NCBI GenBank assembly: GCA_019415505.1
Contig: DXZC01000056.1
Span: forward strand, 1-13,807
DNA from: Peptococcaceae bacterium
Lineage (GTDB): Bacteria; Bacillota; Dehalobacteriia; UBA7702
Direction: 5' to 3'
Length of the DNA: 13,807 nt
The first letter of the stretch is position 1. Each line of letters begins with the position of its first letter. Made by a program: the position numbers and the translations under genes. The notes under the pieces are model-generated. The model made no database searches, was not told the DNA's origin, and saw only the letters and a list, made by a program, of their open reading frames with translations. Shown one piece after another: positions 7,041-12,961 of the stretch.

Positions 7041-7448
7041 TGATAAAAACAAGACCATGCGATTGTCGCCTGGTTCTGTTATTGGCTTAGTCCGCGGGTT
7101 GCAAGTTTGGGAGTTGAGTTTCGCTGCTCTGCCGCCAGCCTGCGTTTAACCGCTGTTGCTGTGCGGCCGCTTTAGACCGGCCTTGCTTATTGGTCCTTGT
7201 TTTACCCTGATTTTAAGGCTCCTTTGGCTTCGAGGCATTAATCAAAGCTCGCGCCTATACTCCGCCTGCCCCATGGCGGGCGGTAATGATGCAGCTTAGC
7301 GCAATGTTTTACCAGCCGTTATCTGGGATAGTCCCCTGTTCCTCGGCGGTAAGGCATCTTGATAAGCTATGCTCTTGTCCAAGGCTATGTGCGGCATCTA
7401 TCTAAACGGATGTTGGTAAAATTACCTGACGTAGCTTTTATGTTGCTT
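7041..7448. other. GC-rich gene-free region with hairpins; candidate structured RNA or remnant
   Basis: About 410 bases between two convergent genes with no convincing ORF in any frame. By hand count 7081-7380 is about 54% GC, against about 23% for a 60-base sample of the gap after the cold-shock gene. Hairpins on the + strand include a 9-bp stem CCGCCTGCC/GGCGGGCGG (7262-7270/7275-7283). It contains a T-G pair that pairs in + strand RNA but would be a C-A mismatch in - strand RNA. Others are GGCCG/CGGCC (7165-7169/7178-7182), CCGC/GCGG (7150-7153/7163-7166) and CGAG/CTCG (7231-7234/7248-7251). I do not recognise a known RNA family: RNase P, tmRNA and SRP signatures were looked for and not found. 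Confidence 0.4.
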
Positions 7449-7943
7449 TCAAGCCTGACCTTGGGAGTTAAGCTTCCTGCGCTGGTGTAAATGGACGCCT
7501 ATATGGCCCACCCCTAAGATGATGACCGCCAAGAGCAGCCAGAGGACTCGGCCATAGATACTCAAAAGTAAAAAGGCCAGTACCGGTAAGGTCGCACCCG
7601 CTACCGGTATGCCCCAGAGGCTGCTGTAGAAGTCCTTTAAGGTTTTGGCGCTTTTAAAGTAACGCAGCCACCAAAATTCATAGAAAAGCATTAAAATAAA
7701 GGCGGCAAGGAGCCAAAGGGACCACCAGGACCATTGTTGTAAATTAAAATCAGTAAATATTAACGCCAGGCAAGTGACTGATACTTGGCCTATTCGCTCG
7801 CAGGCTGAGAGCAATTTAGGCTCATCTTTAGAATCGTAGCCTGTTGGTTTATGGCGGGACCAAATTATATTGGGGATAAATAACAGTAGTAAAAAGAGGA
7901 ACCCTACATAGGAGAAGCCTAAATTGCCGGTTAACCAATTCAT
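7449..7943 (-). CDS. Uncharacterised five-helix membrane protein
   Basis: A 164-residue integral membrane protein with hydrophobic segments near 9-28, 52-66, 71-93, 112-131 and 133-151, and a short basic C-terminal tail. The cytoplasmic-looking loops hold PNIIWSRHKPTGY (24-36) and ERIGQV (49-54), plus YEFWWLRYF (88-96). These look like conserved signatures of a family I know only as hypothetical proteins in Firmicutes; no function is assigned. The ATG at 7943 is chosen because GGAGGAGG lies on the - strand at 7949-7956; the in-frame TTG upstream overlaps that site. It lies 82 bases downstream of the pentapeptide gene on the same strand and may be co-transcribed with it. No terminator is obvious directly after it. 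Confidence 0.75.
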   Translation of the reverse strand: MNWLTGNLGFSYVGFLFLLLLFIPNIIWSRHKPTGYDSKDEPKLLSACERIGQVSVTCLALIFTDFNLQQWSWWSLWLLAAFILMLFYEFWWLRYFKSAKTLKDFYSSLWGIPVAGATLPVLAFLLLSIYGRVLWLLLAVIILGVGHIGVHLHQRRKLNSQGQA

Positions 7944-8025
7944 AATATCCTCCTCCAAGATAATTTAGTATAATAATTTTCAATATTTACTTAGCTTCTA
8001 AGAGCTTTTAGGTAAGTTTAGTTGA

Positions 8026-8850
8026 TTATGCCCAGGTTATTGGATAGTCTAAGTTGGGAGGTAGCTTGGTATGGCTGTTTCCTTTGGCGGAGTTGACCTG
8101 CCCTTGGGTTAAAAATACGGCTTCCCGCAGGTCAACGTTATTGAAGTTGGCGTCCCTTGTGTCAGCCCCAAGGAAGATTGCGCCGTCAAAACGGCAGCCG
8201 GTGAAGTTGGCGGCCAGTAAAAGCCGCATACTGAGATTCCAGCCGCTCAAATCCTGGTCTTGAAAATTTTTGCCTAAAAAGCTTGCCGGATATTTTTTAT
8301 GCTTACGGTGCATTCCCTGCTCCAGATTAAGGCATACCTGTTTTAAAATGGCGCTGGCCCTATGTTTATAGGCCGCTAAATCTGCAGATAAAATAGAGGC
8401 GGGAGAACTGTTACATAGCGTTATATTTTCATTTATGAGGCTCTGAATCTCATTTTCCCAGGGTTTTGCGGCTAATAGCGTCAAAGCTTCCCTTAAATAA
8501 TATTTAATTTGCAATAATTGGAAAACAGACGTAAAAATCGTAAAAATTTCCGGGGATTGTTGAGGTAAATCCTGCCATGTTTGCCCTTGATAAATAACTT
8601 GGGTTACTTGTTGTCCCGCGCCAAAGCAGTCATACCCTATACAGCCCTTCATTTTTTCCTTTTTCAGCTGGGAGTGTATTTTACAGCGGTAATCCGGCCT
8701 TAGGTTTAGGCATGGTTCGCCCGCGGCTTTATGGTCCGGAAAGCCGTCTGTTGGCGAAAAAAACAGCGCAATGCAGCACAGGCCGGAACATTTGCCGCAG
8801 TCTCCCTGCATTTTAGGTCTTGTTTTTTCATTTCGTAGCTCAATTTTCAT
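8026..8850 (-). CDS. Pentapeptide-repeat protein with N-terminal cysteine cluster
   Basis: A 274-residue soluble protein in three parts. The N-terminus has C18-x2-C21-x3-CC (25/26), then Cys47, Cys56, His59, Cys70 and Cys75. This resembles the CxxCxxCC family (YkgJ-like) thought to bind zinc or an iron-sulfur cluster. The middle (about 90-190) is helical with no motif I recognise. Residues 194-246 form about ten pentapeptide units such as LAANF, TGCRF, DGAIF, RDANF and NNVDL, which fold into a short right-handed beta-helix. Pentapeptide proteins include DNA-gyrase mimics, but this repeat is far too short to claim that role. The - strand ATG is preceded by AAGGA nine bases upstream. No strong promoter was found in front of it. 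The function is unknown. Confidence 0.8.
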   Translation of the reverse strand: MKIELRNEKTRPKMQGDCGKCSGLCCIALFFSPTDGFPDHKAAGEPCLNLRPDYRCKIHSQLKKEKMKGCIGYDCFGAGQQVTQVIYQGQTWQDLPQQSPEIFTIFTSVFQLLQIKYYLREALTLLAAKPWENEIQSLINENITLCNSSPASILSADLAAYKHRASAILKQVCLNLEQGMHRKHKKYPASFLGKNFQDQDLSGWNLSMRLLLAANFTGCRFDGAIFLGADTRDANFNNVDLREAVFLTQGQVNSAKGNSHTKLPPNLDYPITWA

Positions 8851-9020
8851 GGTTTATTATCCTTCTCATTCTGATAATTTTCTGCTGTTCAGGGCAGCAT
8901 GGATTGTTATAAAGGCTGGGTAAGGCCAGTATGTTGCAGTGTTTTTCTCTAAATAACTTTGCATAATTCTGTTTTTCCAGCTTTAAGTTAGTTTTTTATT
9001 TTCCCTGCTAAAGCTACTAT
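8851..9020. other. Divergent intergenic region, no gene seen
   Basis: This AT-rich stretch lies between the divergent pentapeptide-repeat gene and the + strand operon. It must hold the - strand promoter, but no good -35/-10 pair is visible; a TATAAC at about 8914-8919 on the - strand is the best -10 candidate. Short inverted repeats (TGCTG/CAGCA near 8882-8898 and CTGG/CCAG near 8917-8930) are too weak to interpret. Confidence 0.4.
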
Positions 9021-9048
9021 TTGATAAAGCGGGTAATTTTAATAAAAT
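9021..9048 (+). promoter_or_regulatory. Promoter candidate upstream of a mini-ORF
   Basis: TTGATA (9021-9026), a 16-bp spacer and TAAAAT (9043-9048). Transcription would start near 9055, just before a strong ribosome binding site at 9061. Confidence 0.5.
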
Positions 9049-9072
9049 AAATAATTGATTAAGGAGATTTAA

Positions 9073-9123
9073 GTGACTAAATGGGTTTTGGCCGCTTTAA
9101 ATTTCTCTTTTTATGCTATATAA
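9073..9123 (+). CDS. Possible 16-residue leader peptide or small protein
   Basis: GTG start with AAGGAGA (9061-9067) at ideal spacing, encoding MTKWVLAALNFSFYAI and then TAA. The peptide is hydrophobic and could insert in a membrane, but nothing identifies a function. A promoter-like pair lies directly upstream. Its stop codon overlaps the -10 box of the promoter for the next gene. No attenuator hairpin is visible between it and the next start. Such short ORFs arise by chance, so the good ribosome binding site is the only real support. Confidence 0.3.
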   Translation: MTKWVLAALNFSFYAI

Positions 9124-9124
9124 T
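9096..9124 (+). promoter_or_regulatory. Promoter of the acyltransferase-MerR operon
   Basis: TTTAAA (9096-9101), a 17-bp spacer and TATAAT (9119-9124), with the start codon of the next gene at 9162. The leader is about 30 bases. Confidence 0.6.
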
Positions 9125-9161
9125 GTACATAATAATCTCTACATAACGGGGGCAAAATATC

Positions 9162-9908
9162 ATGACAAAAGCTGGCGCCGCCAGGTATGTGCTTTTAGAC
9201 ACAATTCGGGGAACAGCCATCGTAAGTATGGTAATCTACCATCTTTGCTATGATTTGGATTTTTTCTTTGCTGTCCCTCTCCCTTGGCTCCATAGTGGTG
9301 TGGGCTATCTTTGGCAGCAGAGTATCTGTTGGTGCTTTATATTTTTAGCGGGTTTTTGTTGGTCTTTGGACAGGCAGCCTCTAAAGCGCGGTGGGAAAAT
9401 ATTTTTATGGGGTTTGGGTATTACTATATTTACCGTGATTTTTATAGCGGAGGCTCCTATTATTATGGGGATTCTCTCCTTTTTGGGTTGCGCCATTATC
9501 CTTATGGTACCTTTGTCTTCGGTATTGGCCAGGGTTAACCCCGCTGTTGGTTTTGTAATAGCCTGGCTCTGCTTTATTATTCTCAAGGTTGTCAATGTGG
9601 GGGATTTACCGCTAATTGAAAACATGGTGGCTCCCTTGGACTCTTGGGGTGTGGTGGCAGATGTTGTTGCTTGTTTGGGCTTTCCTGGGGCGGATTTTCA
9701 TTCCGCTGATTATTTTCCGTTAATACCTTGGTTTTTTCTTTTCCTCGCCGGCTATTTTTTCTGGCGATTTCTGGGTGGCAGTGATTTTTTTACCAATATT
9801 GCCTATTATACCATAAAACCACTGGCCTTTGTAGGACGCCACGCGCTGACAATTTATCTGCTGCACCAGCCGATTATTTGGGGGCTGTTATATCTAGGGT
9901 TTCTTTAA
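9162..9908 (+). CDS. DUF1624 / heparan-alpha-glucosaminide N-acetyltransferase-like membrane protein
   Basis: A 248-residue multi-pass membrane protein with about seven hydrophobic segments. The first segment carries the family signature RYVLLDTIRGTAIVSMVIYH with a following YDL. FIFLAGFCW appears near residue 60, and GRHALTIYLLHQPIIW near the C-terminus. This layout matches the DUF1624/HGSNAT-like catalytic family, which is related to membrane acyltransferases and resembles acyltransferase-3 proteins in its final 'LYLLHQP' helix. The bacterial substrate is not known; transfer of an acyl group to an envelope sugar is plausible. GGGGG (9149-9153) is the ribosome binding site. The gene is followed after 19 bases by a MerR regulator on the same strand, so the two form an operon. 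Confidence 0.82.
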   Translation: MTKAGAARYVLLDTIRGTAIVSMVIYHLCYDLDFFFAVPLPWLHSGVGYLWQQSICWCFIFLAGFCWSLDRQPLKRGGKIFLWGLGITIFTVIFIAEAPIIMGILSFLGCAIILMVPLSSVLARVNPAVGFVIAWLCFIILKVVNVGDLPLIENMVAPLDSWGVVADVVACLGFPGADFHSADYFPLIPWFFLFLAGYFFWRFLGGSDFFTNIAYYTIKPLAFVGRHALTIYLLHQPIIWGLLYLGFL

Positions 9909-9927
9909 ATACTAAGGAGCTAAAACA

Positions 9928-10773
9928 ATGAAAAAACACGGTTATTATTCCATTGGTGAAATAGCGAAAATATGTAAAATACCCAGTTCTACCCTGCGTT
10001 ATTACGATGAAATAGGTGTTCTCAAGCCCAGTTATATTGATAGTGAAACAGGCTACCGCTATTATGATAGAGAGGCCCTTCTCTATGTGCCGGTGCTCCG
10101 TTATTATCAGGGCTGGGGGCTAAAATTAAAGGATATTGTGGCTTTGCTGGAGTTGGATGATCTAACCGGTCTAAAAAAATCCTATGATGACAAAATAGAG
10201 GAGCACAGGGAACAGATAGCTAGGCTAGCCCAGGAAATAGACAGTATGGTATCCTGGCGGGAGTTAATTACCGAAACCGAGGCGGTAATTGGGGAAGGGG
10301 ATTTTAGTGTTAGCCTTAAAAATATCCCCGTTACAAAAATGTTTAAGATTCAGCCCACCGCCTTTCCTGGTATGCGCTTTGAAAATATTTTGATAAATAA
10401 TGAGTTTTGTAGTAATGTCTATTCTTACAACTATGTTACCTTGGGAGCCTTGTGGGTTCAATATCCCTCCCAGGAGAGCCGGTTGCGGGAAGACTTTAAT
10501 AATGTGACTCTACTGATTAAAAACCACCCTTTTTATGATAATTCCCCCGATGTTCAAGTAATGGAGTCTTTTACCGCTGTGGCTTGTTATCACCAGGGAC
10601 CTCATAATCAGGTGACGGCTACTTATGATAAAATAAACCAATGGGCGAAGCTGCATAATTTTACCTTGCGGGGCGATGTTATAGAGCGTTATGTGATAGA
10701 CCTGTGGAGTACCAAGAATAGCAATTGGTTTTTAACTGAGATTTTTTGCCCCTTGGCGGAAAATAAATCTTGA
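9928..10773 (+). CDS. MerR-family regulator with GyrI-like effector-binding domain
   Basis: A 281-residue transcription factor. The N-terminal winged helix shows the MerR signature YYSIGEIAKICKIPSSTLRYYDEIGVLKPSY (6-36), followed by TGYRYYD and the second helix pair. A coiled coil (about 88-118, DDKIEEHREQIARLAQEIDSM) mediates dimerisation in this family. The remainder (about 130-281) looks like a BmrR/GyrI-type ligand pocket, which in relatives binds bulky hydrophobic or cationic compounds. There is no cysteine pair as in the metal-sensing members. AAGGAG (9914-9919) lies eight bases before ATG. The gene is co-transcribed with the membrane acyltransferase. Its stop codon overlaps the -35 box of a long-spacer promoter for the next gene, a likely target. 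Confidence 0.9.
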   Translation: MKKHGYYSIGEIAKICKIPSSTLRYYDEIGVLKPSYIDSETGYRYYDREALLYVPVLRYYQGWGLKLKDIVALLELDDLTGLKKSYDDKIEEHREQIARLAQEIDSMVSWRELITETEAVIGEGDFSVSLKNIPVTKMFKIQPTAFPGMRFENILINNEFCSNVYSYNYVTLGALWVQYPSQESRLREDFNNVTLLIKNHPFYDNSPDVQVMESFTAVACYHQGPHNQVTATYDKINQWAKLHNFTLRGDVIERYVIDLWSTKNSNWFLTEIFCPLAENKS

Positions 10774-10801
10774 CTTTCAGGTATGGTTTAATGTTTATAA
10801 T
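10770..10801 (+). promoter_or_regulatory. Long-spacer (20 bp) promoter, candidate MerR target
   Basis: TTGACT (10770-10775) and TATAAT (10796-10801) are both near consensus but 20 bp apart. MerR-type activators are known to act on promoters with 19-20 bp spacers by untwisting the DNA. The adjacent gene encodes such a regulator. No clear dyad is visible in the spacer, which weakens the case. Confidence 0.45.
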
Positions 10802-10853
10802 TTTGTTAAGGATAATTCCTAATCACTTTTTTAAATTTTAGGAGGTTGAGTTA

Positions 10854-11816
10854 ATGAAGGAACTATTTAAGAGAAAATGGCTTGTGGCTTTGATGACTGT
10901 TTTCTGCGCTCTGGCTTTTACGGCCTGTGGCAGTTCAGAGCCGGAAAGCAACGACTCCGGCGCCAAAGAATCGGAGTCTACCCCAGCTGAGCTGCCCACT
11001 GAGATTTCCCAAGCTGATTGGGTGGACAGTAAACAAGCTGTAGAACTGGATACCGGTATCACCATGAAGTATGTGGAAATGGGCCAGGCTGACGGTGAGC
11101 CGCTGGTTATGATTCACGGTATGACTGACAACAGTCGCGGCTGGTCGTTGATAGCTCCCTATTTTGCCGATGACTATCATATTTATATGGTAGATTTGAG
11201 GGGCCATGGCGATACTGATAAGCCGGATATGCGTATGTACGATACTGCGTTATATGCTGCGGATATAGCTGCTTTTATGGATGAAGTAGGCATAGAATCA
11301 GCGGATATTATCGGCCATTCCTTAGGTAGCATGGTTACCCAGACCTTAGCTATTAACTACCCGGAAAAGGTGGAAAAAATAGTACTGGAATCTACCGCGC
11401 CGGTGGTTCCCGGTGAATTAGGTACCTACCTGTACGATACTGCTAAGGGCTTTACCGAAGCAGGACCTGACGATGAATTTATGGCTGAGTGGTACACCAA
11501 CCCCAACCCTGTTGACGAAGAATTTTTAGAATATGAAATGGCTGAATCTCAAGGTCTGCCCAATTATGACTGGTTACAAATCTGCAAGGGCTTTTGCTAT
11601 GCTGACTTGACCTTGGTGATGCCTGAGCTGGAAAGTGATACCCTGATTCTTTGGGGTAGCGCTGACGGTTTCTTTGGTGAAGCGGAACAGGAAAAAGTGC
11701 GGGAACTTATTCCCCAGGCTGAATTTATTGCCTACGAGGGCAACGGCCATAATATCCAGTGGGAAATACCCGAACAAATGGCTACTGACGTTTTAGAATT
11801 TTTGAGCGCTGAATAA
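10854..11816 (+). CDS. Alpha/beta-hydrolase lipoprotein
   Basis: A 320-residue predicted lipoprotein attached to the outer face of the membrane. Residues 1-24 form a lipoprotein signal peptide (basic FKRKW, hydrophobic core, FTAC with Cys25 as lipidation site). A Ser/Glu/Pro-rich linker (26-50) follows. The hydrolase core has the oxyanion-loop motif HGMTDNSRGW, VDLRGHGDTDKP, the nucleophile Ser156 in GHSLGS, Asp271 in WGSADGF and His299 in GNGHN. This completes the Ser-Asp-His triad of esterases and related enzymes. The substrate is unknown; epoxide or haloalkane chemistry would need Asp as nucleophile, so an ester, amide or lactone is more likely. The -3 residue of the lipobox is Phe, which is less usual than Leu. 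AGGAGG (10840-10845) precedes ATG. Confidence 0.9.
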   Translation: MKELFKRKWLVALMTVFCALAFTACGSSEPESNDSGAKESESTPAELPTEISQADWVDSKQAVELDTGITMKYVEMGQADGEPLVMIHGMTDNSRGWSLIAPYFADDYHIYMVDLRGHGDTDKPDMRMYDTALYAADIAAFMDEVGIESADIIGHSLGSMVTQTLAINYPEKVEKIVLESTAPVVPGELGTYLYDTAKGFTEAGPDDEFMAEWYTNPNPVDEEFLEYEMAESQGLPNYDWLQICKGFCYADLTLVMPELESDTLILWGSADGFFGEAEQEKVRELIPQAEFIAYEGNGHNIQWEIPEQMATDVLEFLSAE

Positions 11817-11861
11817 AAAGCTGGGTAAAATTTAACAGTAATTATTAAGATTATAAGAGGG

Positions 11862-11896
11862 AACCGCTCTGCAAAGCCAGAGCGGTTTTCTCTTTT
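11862..11896 (+). terminator. Intrinsic terminator after the hydrolase gene
   Basis: AACCGCTCTG (11862-11871) pairs perfectly with CAGAGCGGTT (11878-11887), with flanking GAGGG/TTCTC extension and a T-rich run (TTTTCTCTTTT). Confidence 0.9.
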
Positions 11897-11929
11897 GGGG
11901 GGCCAATGCGAAAGTTTTTAAAAAAGTAC

Positions 11930-11958
11930 TTGACAGTTAGCATAAAGTCTGCTATACT
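11930..11958 (+). promoter_or_regulatory. Strong promoter of the cold-shock gene
   Basis: Consensus TTGACA (11930-11935), a 17-bp spacer and TATACT (11953-11958). The predicted start near 11965 leaves an untranslated leader of about 115 bases, typical of cspA-type genes. Confidence 0.9.
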
Positions 11959-11970
11959 ATAAAAGTATTC

Positions 11971-12079
11971 AAAATAAATGCTTTATTTTCACATAATCTG
12001 GGAATCAATGCTTTTTTGACTCAGAATATGTGATTTTGTTTTTATCTGGGTACAAATAATATTTATATGGAGGTACCCA
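11971..12079 (+). promoter_or_regulatory. Structured 5' leader of the cold-shock gene (possible RNA thermosensor)
   Basis: Three hairpins lie in sequence. AAAATAAA/TTTATTTT (11971-11978/11982-11989) has a 3-base loop. CACATAATCTG/CAGAATATGTG (11990-12000/12022-12032) has one mismatch in 11 pairs. TGGGTAC/GTACCCA (12047-12053/12073-12079) has a 19-base loop that holds the GGAG of the ribosome binding site, with the stem reaching to within 2 bases of ATG. Structured leaders that refold at low temperature are known for cspA; this particular fold is inferred. Confidence 0.6.
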
Positions 12080-12080
12080 A

Positions 12081-12293
12081 ATGAATAAAGGTACAGTTAA
12101 ATGGTTCAACTCGGAAAAAGGTTTTGGTTTTATCACTCGTGAAGATGGTGGCAACGATGTATTCGTCCATTTTTCCTCAATCGTTTCCAATGGTTTTAAA
12201 ACCTTGCTGGAAGGTCAGAACGTAACTTTTGACACTGAAGTGGATCCTAAGAATAATGATAGATTCAGAGCTGTAAACGTTTGTTTAGCTTAA
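12081..12293 (+). CDS. Cold-shock protein, CspA family
   Basis: A 70-residue single cold-shock domain, an OB-fold protein that binds single-stranded RNA or DNA and acts as an RNA chaperone. The opening MNKGTVKWFNSEKGFGFI contains the RNP1 motif KGFGFI (13-18), and VFVHF (27-31) is RNP2. The aromatic residues that stack on nucleic acid (Trp8, Phe15, Phe17, Phe28, His30) are all present. The length is slightly above the usual 65-68. The C-terminal part departs a little from the common end (RAVNVCLA). GGAGG (12069-12073) lies seven bases before the ATG. The gene is monocistronic, between its own promoter and terminator. Confidence 0.96.
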   Translation: MNKGTVKWFNSEKGFGFITREDGGNDVFVHFSSIVSNGFKTLLEGQNVTFDTEVDPKNNDRFRAVNVCLA

Positions 12294-12307
12294 ATTAGGA
12301 AAACACA

Positions 12308-12342
12308 AAACAGCCGTGGAATTTTTCCGCGGCTGTTTTTTT
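12308..12342 (+). terminator. Intrinsic terminator after the cold-shock gene
   Basis: CAGCCGTGGAA (12311-12321) pairs with TTCCGCGGCTG (12325-12335), with one T-G pair, followed by seven Ts. Confidence 0.92.
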
Positions 12343-12858
12343 ATTGCAAAAAATGTGCCTAAATATATTGCCACCCCTTTTAATTTAGAGGTATTATAGT
12401 TATAATTAAGGTTAATAAAGTGAGAATTTGAATTTTTGGAAAGTTATGACCTCTTAACAGATTTTATATTGTATCAATAAAATCCCCTAAAAGCCTTAAA
12501 TATAAAGGATTTCTTGCAATGTGTTCACCTTATCCCTTTATACGATTTCAGGTTACCCTTTCTTTCCGCTCATAAGGGCAGAAAGGAAATAGTCATAAAG
12601 TAACACAAAGCGGTTAAAAGCATAAATACCTAATAAGTTAGGCCAAACGTATAATCTTCGGATGCGCGTGCTGGGGATTGTGCATAGTAAAATATATTTT
12701 TATAATTTGGCAAAGGGAAGGGTAAAAGATTACAACCCCCTTTTCCTGGATATGCACATTATTGAAATAGCAAATTTAACCGAATGATTATGATATATCA
12801 AATGGTATAAAAGATACGGTTAGTTAATTTAAAATACAAAAAGGGCTGTATTTAAAGG
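12343..12858. other. AT-rich gene-free region with inverted repeats
   Basis: About 520 bases with no credible ORF. A nested hairpin spans 12552-12604: GTTAC/GTAAC outside, CCTTTC/GAAAGG (12557-12562/12581-12586), and GCTC/GGGC around an ATAA loop. A small hairpin CCTAA/TTAGG (12629-12633/12638-12642) follows. An outer 8-bp pair TGTGCATA/TATGCACA (12679-12686/12751-12758) encloses AAAGGG/CCCTTT (12712-12717/12738-12743). It could encode a small structured RNA or contain operators. No known riboswitch class was recognised. Confidence 0.4.
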
Positions 12859-12859
12859 G

Positions 12860-12911
12860 TTGCAACTGTGGGTTGACACATTGAATGGCGCTGATTGGTG
12901 GTTTGCAACTG
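12860..12911 (+). repeat. Two direct copies of TTGCAACTG, putative operator
   Basis: TTGCAACTG occurs at 12860-12868 and 12903-12911, 43 bp (about four helical turns) apart. The core TTGCAA is itself palindromic and the first copy extends to GTTGCAAC. The second lies just upstream of the -10 box of the downstream regulator gene. This is consistent with autoregulation by a XRE-type dimer, but that is inferred. Confidence 0.45.
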
Positions 12912-12918
12912 CACAAAA

Positions 12919-12927
12919 TGGTAAAAT
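12919..12927 (+). promoter_or_regulatory. Extended -10 promoter of the HTH-membrane gene
   Basis: TG-G-TAAAAT at 12919-12927 with a poor -35 region (TGGTTT, 12899-12904). A nearby TTGACA (12873-12878) is wrongly spaced. Confidence 0.45.
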
Positions 12928-12961
12928 CTAGGCATAAAAATTGTGCTAGGAGGACATATAG

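Noticed and set aside
7041..7110. Resemblance of the - strand ACAGAACC-GGC stretch to the 3' end of RNase P RNA
   Set aside because: The partner element GAGGAAAGTCCGGGC is not found at the expected distance on that strand; only a loose GAGGA match exists, so the family call is not supported.
7296..7397. A 33-codon - strand ORF in the GC-rich gap (starts MPHIALDKS, ends AGKTLR)
   Set aside because: It has no ribosome binding site, a stop directly upstream and no recognisable family. It is kept only as part of the region's description.
12520..12576. An 18-codon ORF (starts MCSPYPF) in the AT-rich gap
   Set aside because: No ribosome binding site lies upstream, and it overlaps the inverted repeats, so it is probably a chance ORF.
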